Source of the DNA: Chitinophagaceae bacterium
Lineage (GTDB): Bacteria; Bacteroidota; Bacteroidia; Chitinophagales; Chitinophagaceae
Direction: 5' to 3'
NCBI GenBank assembly: GCA_017307755.1
Contig: JAFKGQ010000005.1
Location: 124,001 to 188,000, forward strand
Length of the DNA: 64,000 nucleotides
Below, one piece after another: positions 17,313 to 25,163 of the stretch (positions are counted from its first letter, which is position 1; each line of letters starts with the position of its first letter). Under the pieces are notes generated by a model. That model did no database searches. It saw only the letters and a list, made by a program, of their open reading frames with translations, and was not told the DNA's origin. Made by a program: the position numbers and the translations under genes.

Positions 17313-20300
17313 ATGGGTTCGATGAAACCGGTTGCCTTACTACTGCTTATTGCCTGCTTACAGAGAAGCATAACCGGGTATTGTCAAACATCGAATAAAG
17401 TGACGCTCTCGGAAAGGAATACATCTTTAGAAAAAATCCTTATTGTTATTCGTAAGCAGACAGGCATCACTTACTTCGGGGATGCAGCGTGGCCGCAGTT
17501 GGCGCGGAAGGTAACTATTTCCGTGAAGGATATGTTTGTCCAGCAGGCATTAGATATATGCTTTAAAGACCAGCCTTTGTATTATGAGCTGGTGGATAAT
17601 GCGATTTCCATTCATATTATTAAGTCAAAGGATTTTATTTTAAGGGGGACTATCCTGAATGACAAGCAGGAGGCGGTGCCGGGGGCTACGGTCATTTCCA
17701 GGGGTAGAGGGAAGTCGTCGTCTGCTATCAGTGATGAGAGTGGAGGGTTTAGCATTATGCTTGGGAAGCAGGATACGAGCCTGGTTTTTAGCAGTATTAC
17801 TTATGAGTCGAAGGAGATAGCTTATAGTGGAGAGAAAGAGCTGGAGGTGGTGATGAAGGCGAAGATCCTCGAGTTGGAAGGGGCTATTGTGGCGCATACG
17901 GGTTACCAGGATGTCCCGAAGGAGCGGGCTACGGGGAGCTATAGCCAGGTGAGCAATCAGGTGATCAACCGGGCGGTGTCGACGAGTATCCTGGACAGAC
18001 TGGATGGAGTGACGCCGAGTTTGATCTTTAATAAGAATATTGTAGCGGGGACAAACCAGTCGACGATAACGATAAGGGGGCGTAGTACGATCAATGCAAA
18101 TCCTGATCCGTTGATCGTGGTGGATAATTTTCCGTATAGCGGGAATGTCAATAATATCAACCCGGAGGATATTGAGAGTATTACGGTCCTGAAGGACGCG
18201 GCGGCTGCGTCGATCTGGGGGGCTTTTTCGGGGAATGGGGTGATCGTGATGACGACGAAGAAAGGGAAGTATAACCAGGCGAAGAAATGGAATTTTACTA
18301 CGAGTGTGACAATGGGGGAGAAGCCTGATCTGTATTATCAGCCGATCATGAGCCCGAAAGATTATATTGAGGTGGAGCAGTTTTTGTTTGGGCAGGGTTT
18401 TTATGGGACGAGAGAGACGAGTCCTGCTCATCCTGTATTGTCGCCTGTCGTGGAGCTTCTTATAAAGGCAAGAGATACTCCTAGTCTTGCCTCTGCGGTC
18501 CAGACGCAGATAAATGCATTGAAGAATGTGGATACCCGGAGGGGCCTGGATAAATATCTTTACCGGCATAGTTTTAATCAGTTGTATGCGTTGAATTTTA
18601 GCGGGGGCGGGAAGCGGGATCATTATTATTTCTCTGCGGGGCTTAATAAGGATCTTTCCAATTTGGTGCGTAACCAATTTAACCGTATAACGCTGAATGG
18701 GAGTAATACCTGGAGTATTATACCAAAGAAATTGGAGTTGAGTACGGATGTTGCGCTGGCGTTGAGCCGGATGCAGAATGATAATAGCGGCTCTATAAAT
18801 GGACCATATCCCTATATAAAATTGACTGATGGATCAGGTAATCCTTCGTCTGTTCCATGGGGGTTAAGACAAACCTATGTGGATACGGTTGGTGGGGGGC
18901 GATTGCTGGACTGGCATTACCGGCCACTGGACGAACTGCGCAATGCGGATGATGTGACCCGGCTTTCAGATTATCGGGCAAATATCGGTCTACGATATAC
19001 GATCTTGAAAGGTTTAAATGCGCATATCTATTATCAATACCAGCATGGGAAGCAGGATGAAAAGAATCTTCAAAGCCTGCAGGCTTATGATACCCGTGAT
19101 CTTATCAATTCTTTTACCCAGGTGGATGCAGCCGACAATCTTTCCTTTCCGATACCGCGGGGAGGGATCATGGATAGGACCATCAACAAATATGATGCGC
19201 ATAATATTCGGCTACAATTGAACTATGACCATAGCTTTGGCGCCGACCATCAGCTCAATGCGCTGGCCGGCTGGGAATTGAGGGATGTGGAGGGCCATCA
19301 TGACAAGACCCGTCTGTATGGGTATGATCCGGCTACGGGGAAAGGTGATTCTGTAGATTATGTTACCAACTACCCTCAGTATTATGTCCCCGCTGCCACC
19401 AGGATTCCCTACCAGGACGAGCATTATAGCACATCGGATCGATTCCTCTCTTATTATACCAATGCATCCTATATTTATAAACAACGTTATATTGTTTCTG
19501 CCAGCGCCCGAAGGGATGAATCAAACCTTTTTGGGGTAAAAACCAACCAGAAGGGCGTACCCTTGTGGTCGGCGGGGCTGGCCTGGGAGATTTCCCGGGA
19601 GAATTTTTACCGGATAGAATGGTTACCCTTTTTAAAGCTACGGGTCACCGATGGCGCCAATGGTAATGTGGACAGGGCCGTTTCTGCATTTACAACAGCC
19701 CAGTTTAATGGTCTATTAAATGATTATGGGGTTCCTTTAGGCGGCATTATCAATCCACCCAATCCTTATCTGCGATGGGAAAGGATCAATATTTTTAATG
19801 TAGGGCTAGACCTTGCCAGCAAGAGCAATAGGGTGGAGGGCAGTCTGGAATACTATATCAAGAGTGGTAAGGACCTGATCGCCAAGACGGTGATGGACCC
19901 CACCACGGGTGTTACCGATTTTACGGGTAATACGGCAAATATGGTGGTCCATGGGTTTGATCTTGCGCTCCATACCCGGAACCTGACAGGGGTGTTAATA
20001 TGGAGCAGCGACTGGCTTTTTAGCTATGTTAAAGACAAAGTGACCCGTTATACGGCTCCCAAAGCTACGGTAGATGCCTATTTTAAACCTGGTTCTATCA
20101 ATCCAGTGGTCGGCCAACCTTTTTATTCTGTATATGGTCTGCGCTGGATGGGACTGGACCCTAATACCGGCGATCCGTTGGGCGTTTGGAATGGTCATGT
20201 AGATACCACTTATAGCAGGTTTATCACCTATCCCGCGGACAGCCTGCTTTATAAAGGACCTGCCAATCCCCCTTTTTTTGGCAGTTGGCGTAATACCTTT

Positions 20301-20750
20301 GTCTGGAAGCAATTTGAGCTGTCTTTTAATATTGTATTCAAACTGGGATACAAATTCAGAAGAAATTCTATCCAGTACACAGATCTGTATAATGGTATTT
20401 CAAAGGGCAGCCCGGATTATGAACGTCGCTGGCAGCAACCAGGGGACGAAAAATTCACGAATGTACCATCCCGCCCTTTTCCGGCTTACTATAGCCGGGA
20501 CCAATTTTATGGCGATTCGGAGGTGCTGATCGAAAAGGGCGATCATGTACGGCTGCAGGATATCAAGCTCAGCTATGATCTGCCAAAGAAGGTCTATGCA
20601 AAGCTGCCGGTACTGGTTATGCGGTTTTATCTTTATGCAAACAATATCGGCGTCCTTTGGAGGGCCAATCGTTTTGGGATCGACCCCGATTATATCAACA
20701 GTATTCCGAATCCCCGGACGCTGGCGTTTGGGTGTAAACTAGAATTCTAA
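17313..20750 (+). CDS. SusC/RagA family TonB-linked transporter with STN signalling domain
   Basis: The protein has about 1145 residues (ATG at 17313; a second in-frame ATG at 17322). After the leader (ending GYC before QTS) comes an STN domain at about 30-105 (LEKILIVIRKQTGITYF), then a carboxypeptidase-like domain (ILNDKQEAVPGATVIS), a plug (PLIVVDNFPYSGNVNNINPEDIES split as PLIVVDNFPY and NPEDIESITVLKDAAAASIW) and the barrel. The STN domain contacts FecR in the periplasm, which matches the sigma and anti-sigma genes directly upstream. The plug motif reads SIWGAFSGNGVIVMTT rather than the usual SIYGSRAANGVI, a mild deviation. Confidence 0.94.
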   Translation: MGSMKPVALLLLIACLQRSITGYCQTSNKVTLSERNTSLEKILIVIRKQTGITYFGDAAWPQLARKVTISVKDMFVQQALDICFKDQPLYYELVDNAISIHIIKSKDFILRGTILNDKQEAVPGATVISRGRGKSSSAISDESGGFSIMLGKQDTSLVFSSITYESKEIAYSGEKELEVVMKAKILELEGAIVAHTGYQDVPKERATGSYSQVSNQVINRAVSTSILDRLDGVTPSLIFNKNIVAGTNQSTITIRGRSTINANPDPLIVVDNFPYSGNVNNINPEDIESITVLKDAAAASIWGAFSGNGVIVMTTKKGKYNQAKKWNFTTSVTMGEKPDLYYQPIMSPKDYIEVEQFLFGQGFYGTRETSPAHPVLSPVVELLIKARDTPSLASAVQTQINALKNVDTRRGLDKYLYRHSFNQLYALNFSGGGKRDHYYFSAGLNKDLSNLVRNQFNRITLNGSNTWSIIPKKLELSTDVALALSRMQNDNSGSINGPYPYIKLTDGSGNPSSVPWGLRQTYVDTVGGGRLLDWHYRPLDELRNADDVTRLSDYRANIGLRYTILKGLNAHIYYQYQHGKQDEKNLQSLQAYDTRDLINSFTQVDAADNLSFPIPRGGIMDRTINKYDAHNIRLQLNYDHSFGADHQLNALAGWELRDVEGHHDKTRLYGYDPATGKGDSVDYVTNYPQYYVPAATRIPYQDEHYSTSDRFLSYYTNASYIYKQRYIVSASARRDESNLFGVKTNQKGVPLWSAGLAWEISRENFYRIEWLPFLKLRVTDGANGNVDRAVSAFTTAQFNGLLNDYGVPLGGIINPPNPYLRWERINIFNVGLDLASKSNRVEGSLEYYIKSGKDLIAKTVMDPTTGVTDFTGNTANMVVHGFDLALHTRNLTGVLIWSSDWLFSYVKDKVTRYTAPKATVDAYFKPGSINPVVGQPFYSVYGLRWMGLDPNTGDPLGVWNGHVDTTYSRFITYPADSLLYKGPANPPFFGSWRNTFVWKQFELSFNIVFKLGYKFRRNSIQYTDLYNGISKGSPDYERRWQQPGDEKFTNVPSRPFPAYYSRDQFYGDSEVLIEKGDHVRLQDIKLSYDLPKKVYAKLPVLVMRFYLYANNIGVLWRANRFGIDPDYINSIPNPRTLAFGCKLEF

Positions 20751-20759
20751 AACAAGTGT

Positions 20760-22178
20760 ATGAAGAGCATGAGGTATTGTCAATATGTTGTATTGCTGCT
20801 GATGATAGCAGGTACACTTGTTGGTTGCAGCAAGGATGCTTTTCTGGACAAGAAACCCAATACGCAATTGGTGGTACCGACTACTCTTACGGATTTTCAG
20901 ACGCTGCTGGATAACCAGATCGTCATGCAGGAGACACCGGAACTGGGGGAATTGTCTTCCGACAATTACTACCTGTCATACAATACCTGGCAATCTTTAA
21001 CCGCCAAGCCGCATAACGCCTATATCTGGGCAAAGGACATTTATGGGGGACAGGGACAGGTGCCGGATTATAATTTACCTTATCAACAGGTGTTTTACGC
21101 CAATGTAGTATTGGATGGGTTGAAAGATATCAAGGTGGATGAAACCAACCGGCAGCAATGGAACATGATCAAGGGGTCGGCACTTTTTATACGGGCCTAT
21201 GCTTTTTACAATTTGTCCCAGCTTTTTGCGCCTGCGTATGATGCCAGCACCGCGGGGAAGGATATGGGTATTGCGCTTCGGTTAAGTTCGGATGTTAATC
21301 AACCGTCCAAAAGGGCCAGCGTACAGGAAACGTACGACCAGATACTGTCCGATCTTCGACAGGCGGATAGCCTATTGCCAGAAGCAGTACCCACCCAAAA
21401 TCTCAATCGTCCTTCACAGCCTGCCGCTCTGGCCATGCTGGCCCGGGTATGTCTGAGCATGAGAAACTATGACCAGGCGGGGACCTATGCAAACAGCAGT
21501 CTGCAATTATATCATACGCTGAAAGATTTCTATACTACTCTTACAGATTTTCCTCCTATTCCGCAGATAAATACCGAAACTTTGTACCAAAGCGTTCTGT
21601 ACAGTAGCTCGCAAGTAATGTTGGGTGGAAATTTTAGGGCGATATGTATGGTGGATTCCAGCCTGTATGCTTCTTATGCTCCTGGCGATCTGCGTAAGGT
21701 TATTTTTTATAAAATGGTTGGTCAGCCCAGTCTGCCCTATCCAAAATGGAGCTATTCCGGCAAATCCTATTGTTTTAGCGGGCTGGCGGTGGATGAGGTA
21801 TATCTGATCAGGGCGGAATGCGCTGCAAGGGCTGGTAACAAAGATGCAGCCCTGGCCGATCTGAATACTTTACTGCAACATCGTTGGGATACGGCGGCTT
21901 TGGTAAGTTTTAAACCTATCATAGCGGCTTCTGCCTCTGCGGCGTTGGATAGTGTGCTGGTGGAAAGAAGAAAGGAGTTGGCTTTCCGGGGCTTGCGGTG
22001 GACGGATATCCGGAGACTAAATAAGGAAGGCGCCAATATTACCATCACCCATGGTTTTTATGGCCAGGGTCAGGTGTATCGATTGCCGCCCTCCAGCCCT
22101 AATTACGTGTTACCTCTTCCGCCGGATGTGACTACGCTGCCGGATTTTGGCAACAGGGTTACGATCAATCCTAATTAG
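20760..22178 (+). CDS. SusD/RagB family lipoprotein
   Basis: The 472 residues carry a lipobox (LVGC) and SKDAFLDKKPNTQL, then SusD-type helices (KGSALFIRAYAFYNLSQLF) and the C-terminal RRKELAFRGLRWTDIRRLN motif. It starts 9 bases after its SusC partner. It is shorter than the SusD at 9491. No hydrolase follows, so this sigma-FecR-SusC-SusD set is an orphan uptake system whose ligand is not given by context. Confidence 0.93.
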   Translation: MKSMRYCQYVVLLLMIAGTLVGCSKDAFLDKKPNTQLVVPTTLTDFQTLLDNQIVMQETPELGELSSDNYYLSYNTWQSLTAKPHNAYIWAKDIYGGQGQVPDYNLPYQQVFYANVVLDGLKDIKVDETNRQQWNMIKGSALFIRAYAFYNLSQLFAPAYDASTAGKDMGIALRLSSDVNQPSKRASVQETYDQILSDLRQADSLLPEAVPTQNLNRPSQPAALAMLARVCLSMRNYDQAGTYANSSLQLYHTLKDFYTTLTDFPPIPQINTETLYQSVLYSSSQVMLGGNFRAICMVDSSLYASYAPGDLRKVIFYKMVGQPSLPYPKWSYSGKSYCFSGLAVDEVYLIRAECAARAGNKDAALADLNTLLQHRWDTAALVSFKPIIAASASAALDSVLVERRKELAFRGLRWTDIRRLNKEGANITITHGFYGQGQVYRLPPSSPNYVLPLPPDVTTLPDFGNRVTINPN

Positions 22179-22225
22179 GCCTGTCATAGGCGTGCGCTCG
22201 AACATCAAGGTAAGGGGCCAATAAG

Positions 22226-22271
22226 AAAGGCATCAATGATACCTATATTGTTGTATCGCTTGATGCCTTTT
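22226..22271. terminator. Bidirectional terminator between convergent genes
   Basis: AAAGGCATCAA (22226-22236) pairs with TTGATGCCTTT (22260-22270), with an inner GATAC/GTATC stem (22238-22242 with 22253-22257). A and T runs flank it on the two sides. It lies between the plus-strand susD stop and the minus-strand small-protein gene. Confidence 0.8.
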
Positions 22272-22288
22272 GAACCGAATGATTTTAC

Positions 22289-22306
22289 CCGGTGTCATGA
22301 CACCGG
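22289..22306. repeat. Perfect 18-bp palindrome
   Basis: CCGGTGTCATGACACCGG is fully self-complementary without a loop. It lies 10 bases beyond the stop of the minus-strand gene. There is no T run on either side, so a protein-binding site is more likely than a terminator. Confidence 0.5.
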
Positions 22307-22315
22307 TACGGAGCC

Positions 22316-22609
22316 TTAGTTCTTGGCTTTTTTAGGAGCAGGGGTTGAGGTTCTGCAATTGGAGGTACAATAATTACCCCACATGCAGGGTGTGTAGGTG
22401 CTACCCACTTTGTAATAGGTGCAAACAGCGGAAGAAGGGGTGACACAGATGTAATCGATACCCAATCTGCCAGCCAGAACGTAATTGCCATTGTAATAAT
22501 ACTGAGTAGCCGCCTGACAGTCCTGCGACTGCCGGGGTGCGGTGGCGAAAGCGCCGCCGATGCTGAATGCGATAGCCAGGGTCATGATGATCAACTTGAT
22601 CTTTTTCAT
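22316..22609 (-). CDS. Small exported cysteine-rich protein (DUF6520-like)
   Basis: The 97 residues start with MKKIKLIIMTLAIAFSIGG, a signal peptide ending near AFA before TAPRQ. They resemble the small Bacteroidota DUF6520 family. The mature part holds six cysteines (QDC, YIC, AVC, TPC, NYC, SNC), an even number that suggests disulfides, and ends in a basic PAPKKAKN tail. Its ATG overlaps the TGA of the upstream MauE/DoxX gene (ATGA), so the two are translationally coupled. The function is unknown; the pairing suggests it is a substrate or partner of that redox-type membrane protein. Confidence 0.75.
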   Translation of the reverse strand: MKKIKLIIMTLAIAFSIGGAFATAPRQSQDCQAATQYYYNGNYVLAGRLGIDYICVTPSSAVCTYYKVGSTYTPCMWGNYCTSNCRTSTPAPKKAKN

Positions 22610-23058
22610 ACGAAACTGTTTTTTGTGATAATTATGGATTTAAAAAAACTCCTACGTTGGAGGATAATGCCCATGACCGATAAGGCAACAAAAAAGAGAT
22701 TGAACACCAGATGCTGTGGCCAGGATAACTTCCTGATCACGCCTCCGCAGGAACAAGGCACATACGCAAAGAAGTGCAGCAGGATAGCGGCGGTGTAAAT
22801 CGTAAACAGGGTCATGAGGATAAGCGATGCAATAAATCCCACCATACGCGTACGCTCAAAGATCAAAGCAAGGGAAATGGCTATTTCAAGTGAAGGAACG
22901 GTCCAAACGAGGAATGGGGTCCAGGAATTGGGAAATGGCTGGTTATTCATCTCCCCGATGAAACGGTTGAAATCAAGGAATTTACTTATGCTGGCATACA
23001 GGAAAAGCATTATCAGTAGGGCTGAGATAGACTCCAGTACGACCTGTCTTTTATTCAT
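22606..23058 (-). CDS. MauE/DoxX family redox-associated membrane protein
   Basis: The ATG at 23058 gives 150 residues; an upstream TTG at 23070 is less likely. About four transmembrane helices are seen, with the family motif VPCSCGGV followed by RKLSWPQHLVFN. MauE-type proteins are linked to disulfide formation of periplasmic proteins. The coupling to a six-cysteine exported peptide fits such a role, but the partnership is inferred from position only. Confidence 0.82.
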   Translation of the reverse strand: MNKRQVVLESISALLIMLFLYASISKFLDFNRFIGEMNNQPFPNSWTPFLVWTVPSLEIAISLALIFERTRMVGFIASLILMTLFTIYTAAILLHFFAYVPCSCGGVIRKLSWPQHLVFNLFFVALSVMGIILQRRSFFKSIIITKNSFV

Positions 23059-23070
23059 AAAAAAGTTCAA

Positions 23071-23095
23071 GGTTTACCCTGGGGGTTTACCCGGG
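23071..23095. repeat. Tandem 12/13-bp direct repeat before the mauE-like gene
   Basis: GGTTTACCCTGGG (23071-23083) is followed immediately by GGTTTACCCGGG (23084-23095). It begins 12 bases upstream of the ATG at 23058 on the minus strand. The rest of the divergent gap up to 23368 (about 270 bases) is AT-rich and shows no ORF or RNA gene; it must hold the promoters of both flanking genes. Confidence 0.5.
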
Positions 23096-23368
23096 ATGGT
23101 TCAAATTGGTTCTAATAGTGTTGAAAAATTAGATAGGCAAGGCGGTAATCAAGAGATGGAACGGAGAGCTATAAGGAAAGGTTGCTAACAAGATTCCGGT
23201 TTGGATAATTAAATATCGGTAAAATTGCTATTCTAGCAAAAACCTTCTTAAAAAAAAGAAATTACTAAATGGTTACATCTAATTGTTTTGGCCTTGCCAC
23301 GTAGGTTTCTACTGGGTTTTTTGTAATACGAATTGTACTACATTATGGGTGAATACGTTTATTGTATC

Positions 23369-23881
23369 ATGCGCTATTTTTATCTTTCCGCCCTGTTTTT
23401 TGTGAGCCTGGGGCTCCACGGGCAAACTTCGCAGCATACGGCCGGGGATTCGGTCTTTATTCGTACTATTTTGGAGGAGCACAACGTCATAAGACAGGAG
23501 GTTCAGCTATTAAATTTAGCATGGTCCGCCAGTCTGGCCGCTGACGCCCGTGGATGGGCCAACCATCTTGCCGGGATCGACAAAGGGGAACATGATGCTT
23601 CCATTCGGGGCAGGGAAGGGGAAAACATCTGGTGGGGTACGGCGGGGGCCTTTTCCGTGACGCAGATGGTGGGTTTTTGGGGCAGCGAGAAAAATGGGTT
23701 TGTGTACGGGACATTCCCCGATTGTAAAAAAAGCCGCTCGGCAGTGGTCGGTCACTACACCCAGATCATCTGGAAGAATACAACATCCGTGGGTTGCGCC
23801 CTGGCCACCAACGGCAAGACGGATTACCTGGTATGCCGTTATGGTCCTGCCGGCAATATCATCGGGCAGAAGCCCTATTAG
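23369..23881 (+). CDS. CAP (SCP/PR-1) domain secreted protein
   Basis: The ATG at 23369 gives a clean signal peptide (MRYFYLSALFFVSLGLHG before QTS) and about 170 residues; ATG 23345 is possible. The CAP fold is marked by AWSASLAADARGWANHL, a GENIWWG segment and VVGHYTQIIWKNTTSVGCA, followed by CRYGPAGNIIGQKPY. The usual His/Glu cavity residues are present (HDAS, GEN, GHYTQ). CAP proteins are extracytoplasmic and bind small or lipid ligands; the role here is unknown. The stop codon overlaps that of the convergent ytxJ-like gene by four bases. Confidence 0.88.
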   Translation: MRYFYLSALFFVSLGLHGQTSQHTAGDSVFIRTILEEHNVIRQEVQLLNLAWSASLAADARGWANHLAGIDKGEHDASIRGREGENIWWGTAGAFSVTQMVGFWGSEKNGFVYGTFPDCKKSRSAVVGHYTQIIWKNTTSVGCALATNGKTDYLVCRYGPAGNIIGQKPY

Positions 23882-24216
23882 GCGGCCGTCTGCTCAAGGA
23901 TGTCATCCATGCTGATGCCCATGTGGCTTTCGTCGTAAATACATGCCCCATCCCGGATGATCAAAATTTGAGGAGATTCATGTCGTACCCGGAAGGTTTC
24001 GGCAACTTTATTGGAGATTGGGCGATAATTCAGCAGATCCAGATAATAGAACTCGATGTCCTCAACTGTGGGGTGCGATCCCCTTTCCAGGCGGCCTTTT
24101 ACCAATGCGCTGGTGGAACAACGGGTGCTGTGCTTGAATATCACCTGGGGGCGTTCGGCTGACCGTCTGAGGATGTCTTCTAATTGTGTTTCAGTCTCTA
24201 AGGCTATCCAATTCAT
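23878..24216 (-). CDS. ytxJ: Bacillithiol system redox-active protein YtxJ
   Basis: The protein has 112 residues from the ATG at 24216. It shows the thioredoxin-like monothiol motif IFKHSTRCSTS, with Cys33 as the only likely active cysteine, then YYLDLLNYRPISNKVAE and the cis-Pro region HESPQILII. YtxJ proteins are bacilliredoxin-like and are found in organisms that make bacillithiol, as many Bacteroidota do. They would reduce mixed disulfides in the cytoplasm. The longer frame to 24255 has no support. Confidence 0.88.
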   Translation of the reverse strand: MNWIALETETQLEDILRRSAERPQVIFKHSTRCSTSALVKGRLERGSHPTVEDIEFYYLDLLNYRPISNKVAETFRVRHESPQILIIRDGACIYDESHMGISMDDILEQTAA

Positions 24217-24293
24217 GTGTATGTTCAAATTTGTCGGTGTTATAACGCTGAACAAGCAAAAAAGTTGGCATGACCGGTCATGGAGGTCATCAA

Positions 24294-24324
24294 TAAAAAA
24301 AGGTCGTCCTTTGGGACAACCTTT
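24294..24324 (-). terminator. Minus-strand terminator after the 41-aa lipoprotein gene
   Basis: On the minus strand AAAGGT (24324-24319) with GTCC, and GGAC with ACCTTT (24304-24299), form an imperfect stem around a 4-base loop. It is followed by seven U residues. It lies 36 bases past the stop codon of the small lipoprotein gene. Confidence 0.75.
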
Positions 24325-24359
24325 CCATATAGATATTTTAAATAGGAGTTGTAATTGGA

Positions 24360-24485
24360 TTAGCGGCTAGCACCATAGCCACTAAAACCTCTGCTCATAT
24401 TGCAGCCACCTTTGGAAGAAGCACAGGAGGTAAATGCAGTTGCAACGGCGAGGGCAAGGGCGAGGATCATGATAATCTTTCTCAT
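24360..24485 (-). CDS. 41-residue lipoprotein-like small protein
   Basis: The ORF reads MRKIIMILALALAVATAF then TSC with a lipobox cysteine at 21. The mature peptide of about 21 residues is rich in Gly, Ser and Cys (ASSKGGCNMSRGFSGYGASR). It is probably lipid-anchored in the envelope. Support for a real gene: a textbook lipoprotein leader, a well-spaced upstream promoter (24623-24653) and a terminator just downstream. No named family was recognised; the GGCNMSRGFSGYG tail should be searched among small Bacteroidota proteins. Confidence 0.72.
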   Translation of the reverse strand: MRKIIMILALALAVATAFTSCASSKGGCNMSRGFSGYGASR

Positions 24486-24622
24486 TGTAAGAGGTATTTA
24501 AATGTTAAAAGTAAATTGCCTGGCTAAAGAGGAATTTGGACCAGGTAATTCAGAGGAGGGACGGATGTAAACGTGGGGTCGTTTCTAAGGATAGAGTGAG
24601 AATGAGTACCGATTTGATGATA

Positions 24623-24653
24623 CAAAGTAAAAACAAAAAATTGGTTTATGCAA
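24623..24653 (-). promoter_or_regulatory. Promoter for the 41-aa lipoprotein gene
   Basis: On the minus strand TTG (24653-24651) is followed after 20 bases by TTACTTTG (24630-24623), one mismatch from TAnnTTTG. This would start transcription near 24616 and leave a leader of about 130 bases. Confidence 0.5.
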
Positions 24654-24748
24654 GCGTGGGGCGGTTTTGGGGGGATAAAAAATTGTAAAAAACGGTCCGG
24701 GAAAGGCAGTTTGTAGGAGAATGAGCGTTAATATTGCATTAGAACAAA

Positions 24749-24773
24749 GGCCGGTAGGTACTAGCTACCGGCC
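24749..24773 (-). terminator. Terminator-like hairpin after the 37-aa ORF
   Basis: GGCCGGTAG (24749-24757) pairs perfectly with CTACCGGCC (24765-24773) across a 7-base loop. On the minus strand it is followed by TTTGTT. It lies 10 bases past the stop of the 37-residue ORF. Confidence 0.6.
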
Positions 24774-24782
24774 ATGGCACGA

Positions 24783-24896
24783 TTAAAAGAATATATCCTT
24801 GAGAATTTTAATCGCTTTGGCAAGGTATAGAAATATCTTGCTGCAATTGAGCAATTTATTGACCCTATTCTCCTCGGGTTTTTCAGAAGACTCCAT
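24783..24896 (-). CDS. Possible 37-residue small protein
   Basis: The ORF starts MESSEKPEENRVNKLL and ends IFLYLAKAIKILKDIFF: an acidic, polar start and an amphipathic or membrane-binding, Lys/Ile/Phe-rich end. No homologue was recognised. It sits between two GC-rich hairpins, with the downstream one placed as a terminator, which is the main support that it is expressed. It could also be the reading frame of a small RNA. Confidence 0.4.
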   Translation of the reverse strand: MESSEKPEENRVNKLLNCSKIFLYLAKAIKILKDIFF

Positions 24897-24960
24897 GACA
24901 GTTTAATTAGGTTAATAATCGCATTTCAAGGCAGACGAGGCCTGCAGTGTGGAAACACAG

Positions 24961-24988
24961 CAAAAAGCCCGGGAGATCAGCCCCGGGC
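24961..24988 (-). terminator. Hairpin with U run upstream of the 37-aa ORF (attenuator or sRNA terminator)
   Basis: GCCCGGG (24967-24973) pairs with CCCGGGC (24982-24988) across 8 bases. On the minus strand the stem is followed by UUUUUG, a standard intrinsic terminator. A TCACTTTG box (25008-25001) lies just upstream on that strand, so a very short transcript could end here before the small ORF. Confidence 0.55.
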
Positions 24989-25114
24989 AATTCGTTTTAG
25001 CAAAGTGAATTTTGCCCAATTAAAACATCATGGAGCAACAAATTTACAGAGATATTTAATCCTCAAAAAATGAAGTCCAGAGGTAGGATGTTTAGATTAT
25101 ACTAGTTTAATTTT

Positions 25115-25145
25115 TTTGCTAATAAGTTGGTCTTGAATACATTTA
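25115..25145 (+). promoter_or_regulatory. Promoter of mpl
   Basis: TTTG (25115-25118), a 19-base spacer and TACATTTA (25138-25145) fit the Bacteroidota sigma-ABfr promoter, with the last base differing. Transcription would begin near 25152, leaving a short leader before the GTG at 25164. Confidence 0.6.
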
Positions 25146-25163
25146 CTTCCAAATAGAAACTAC

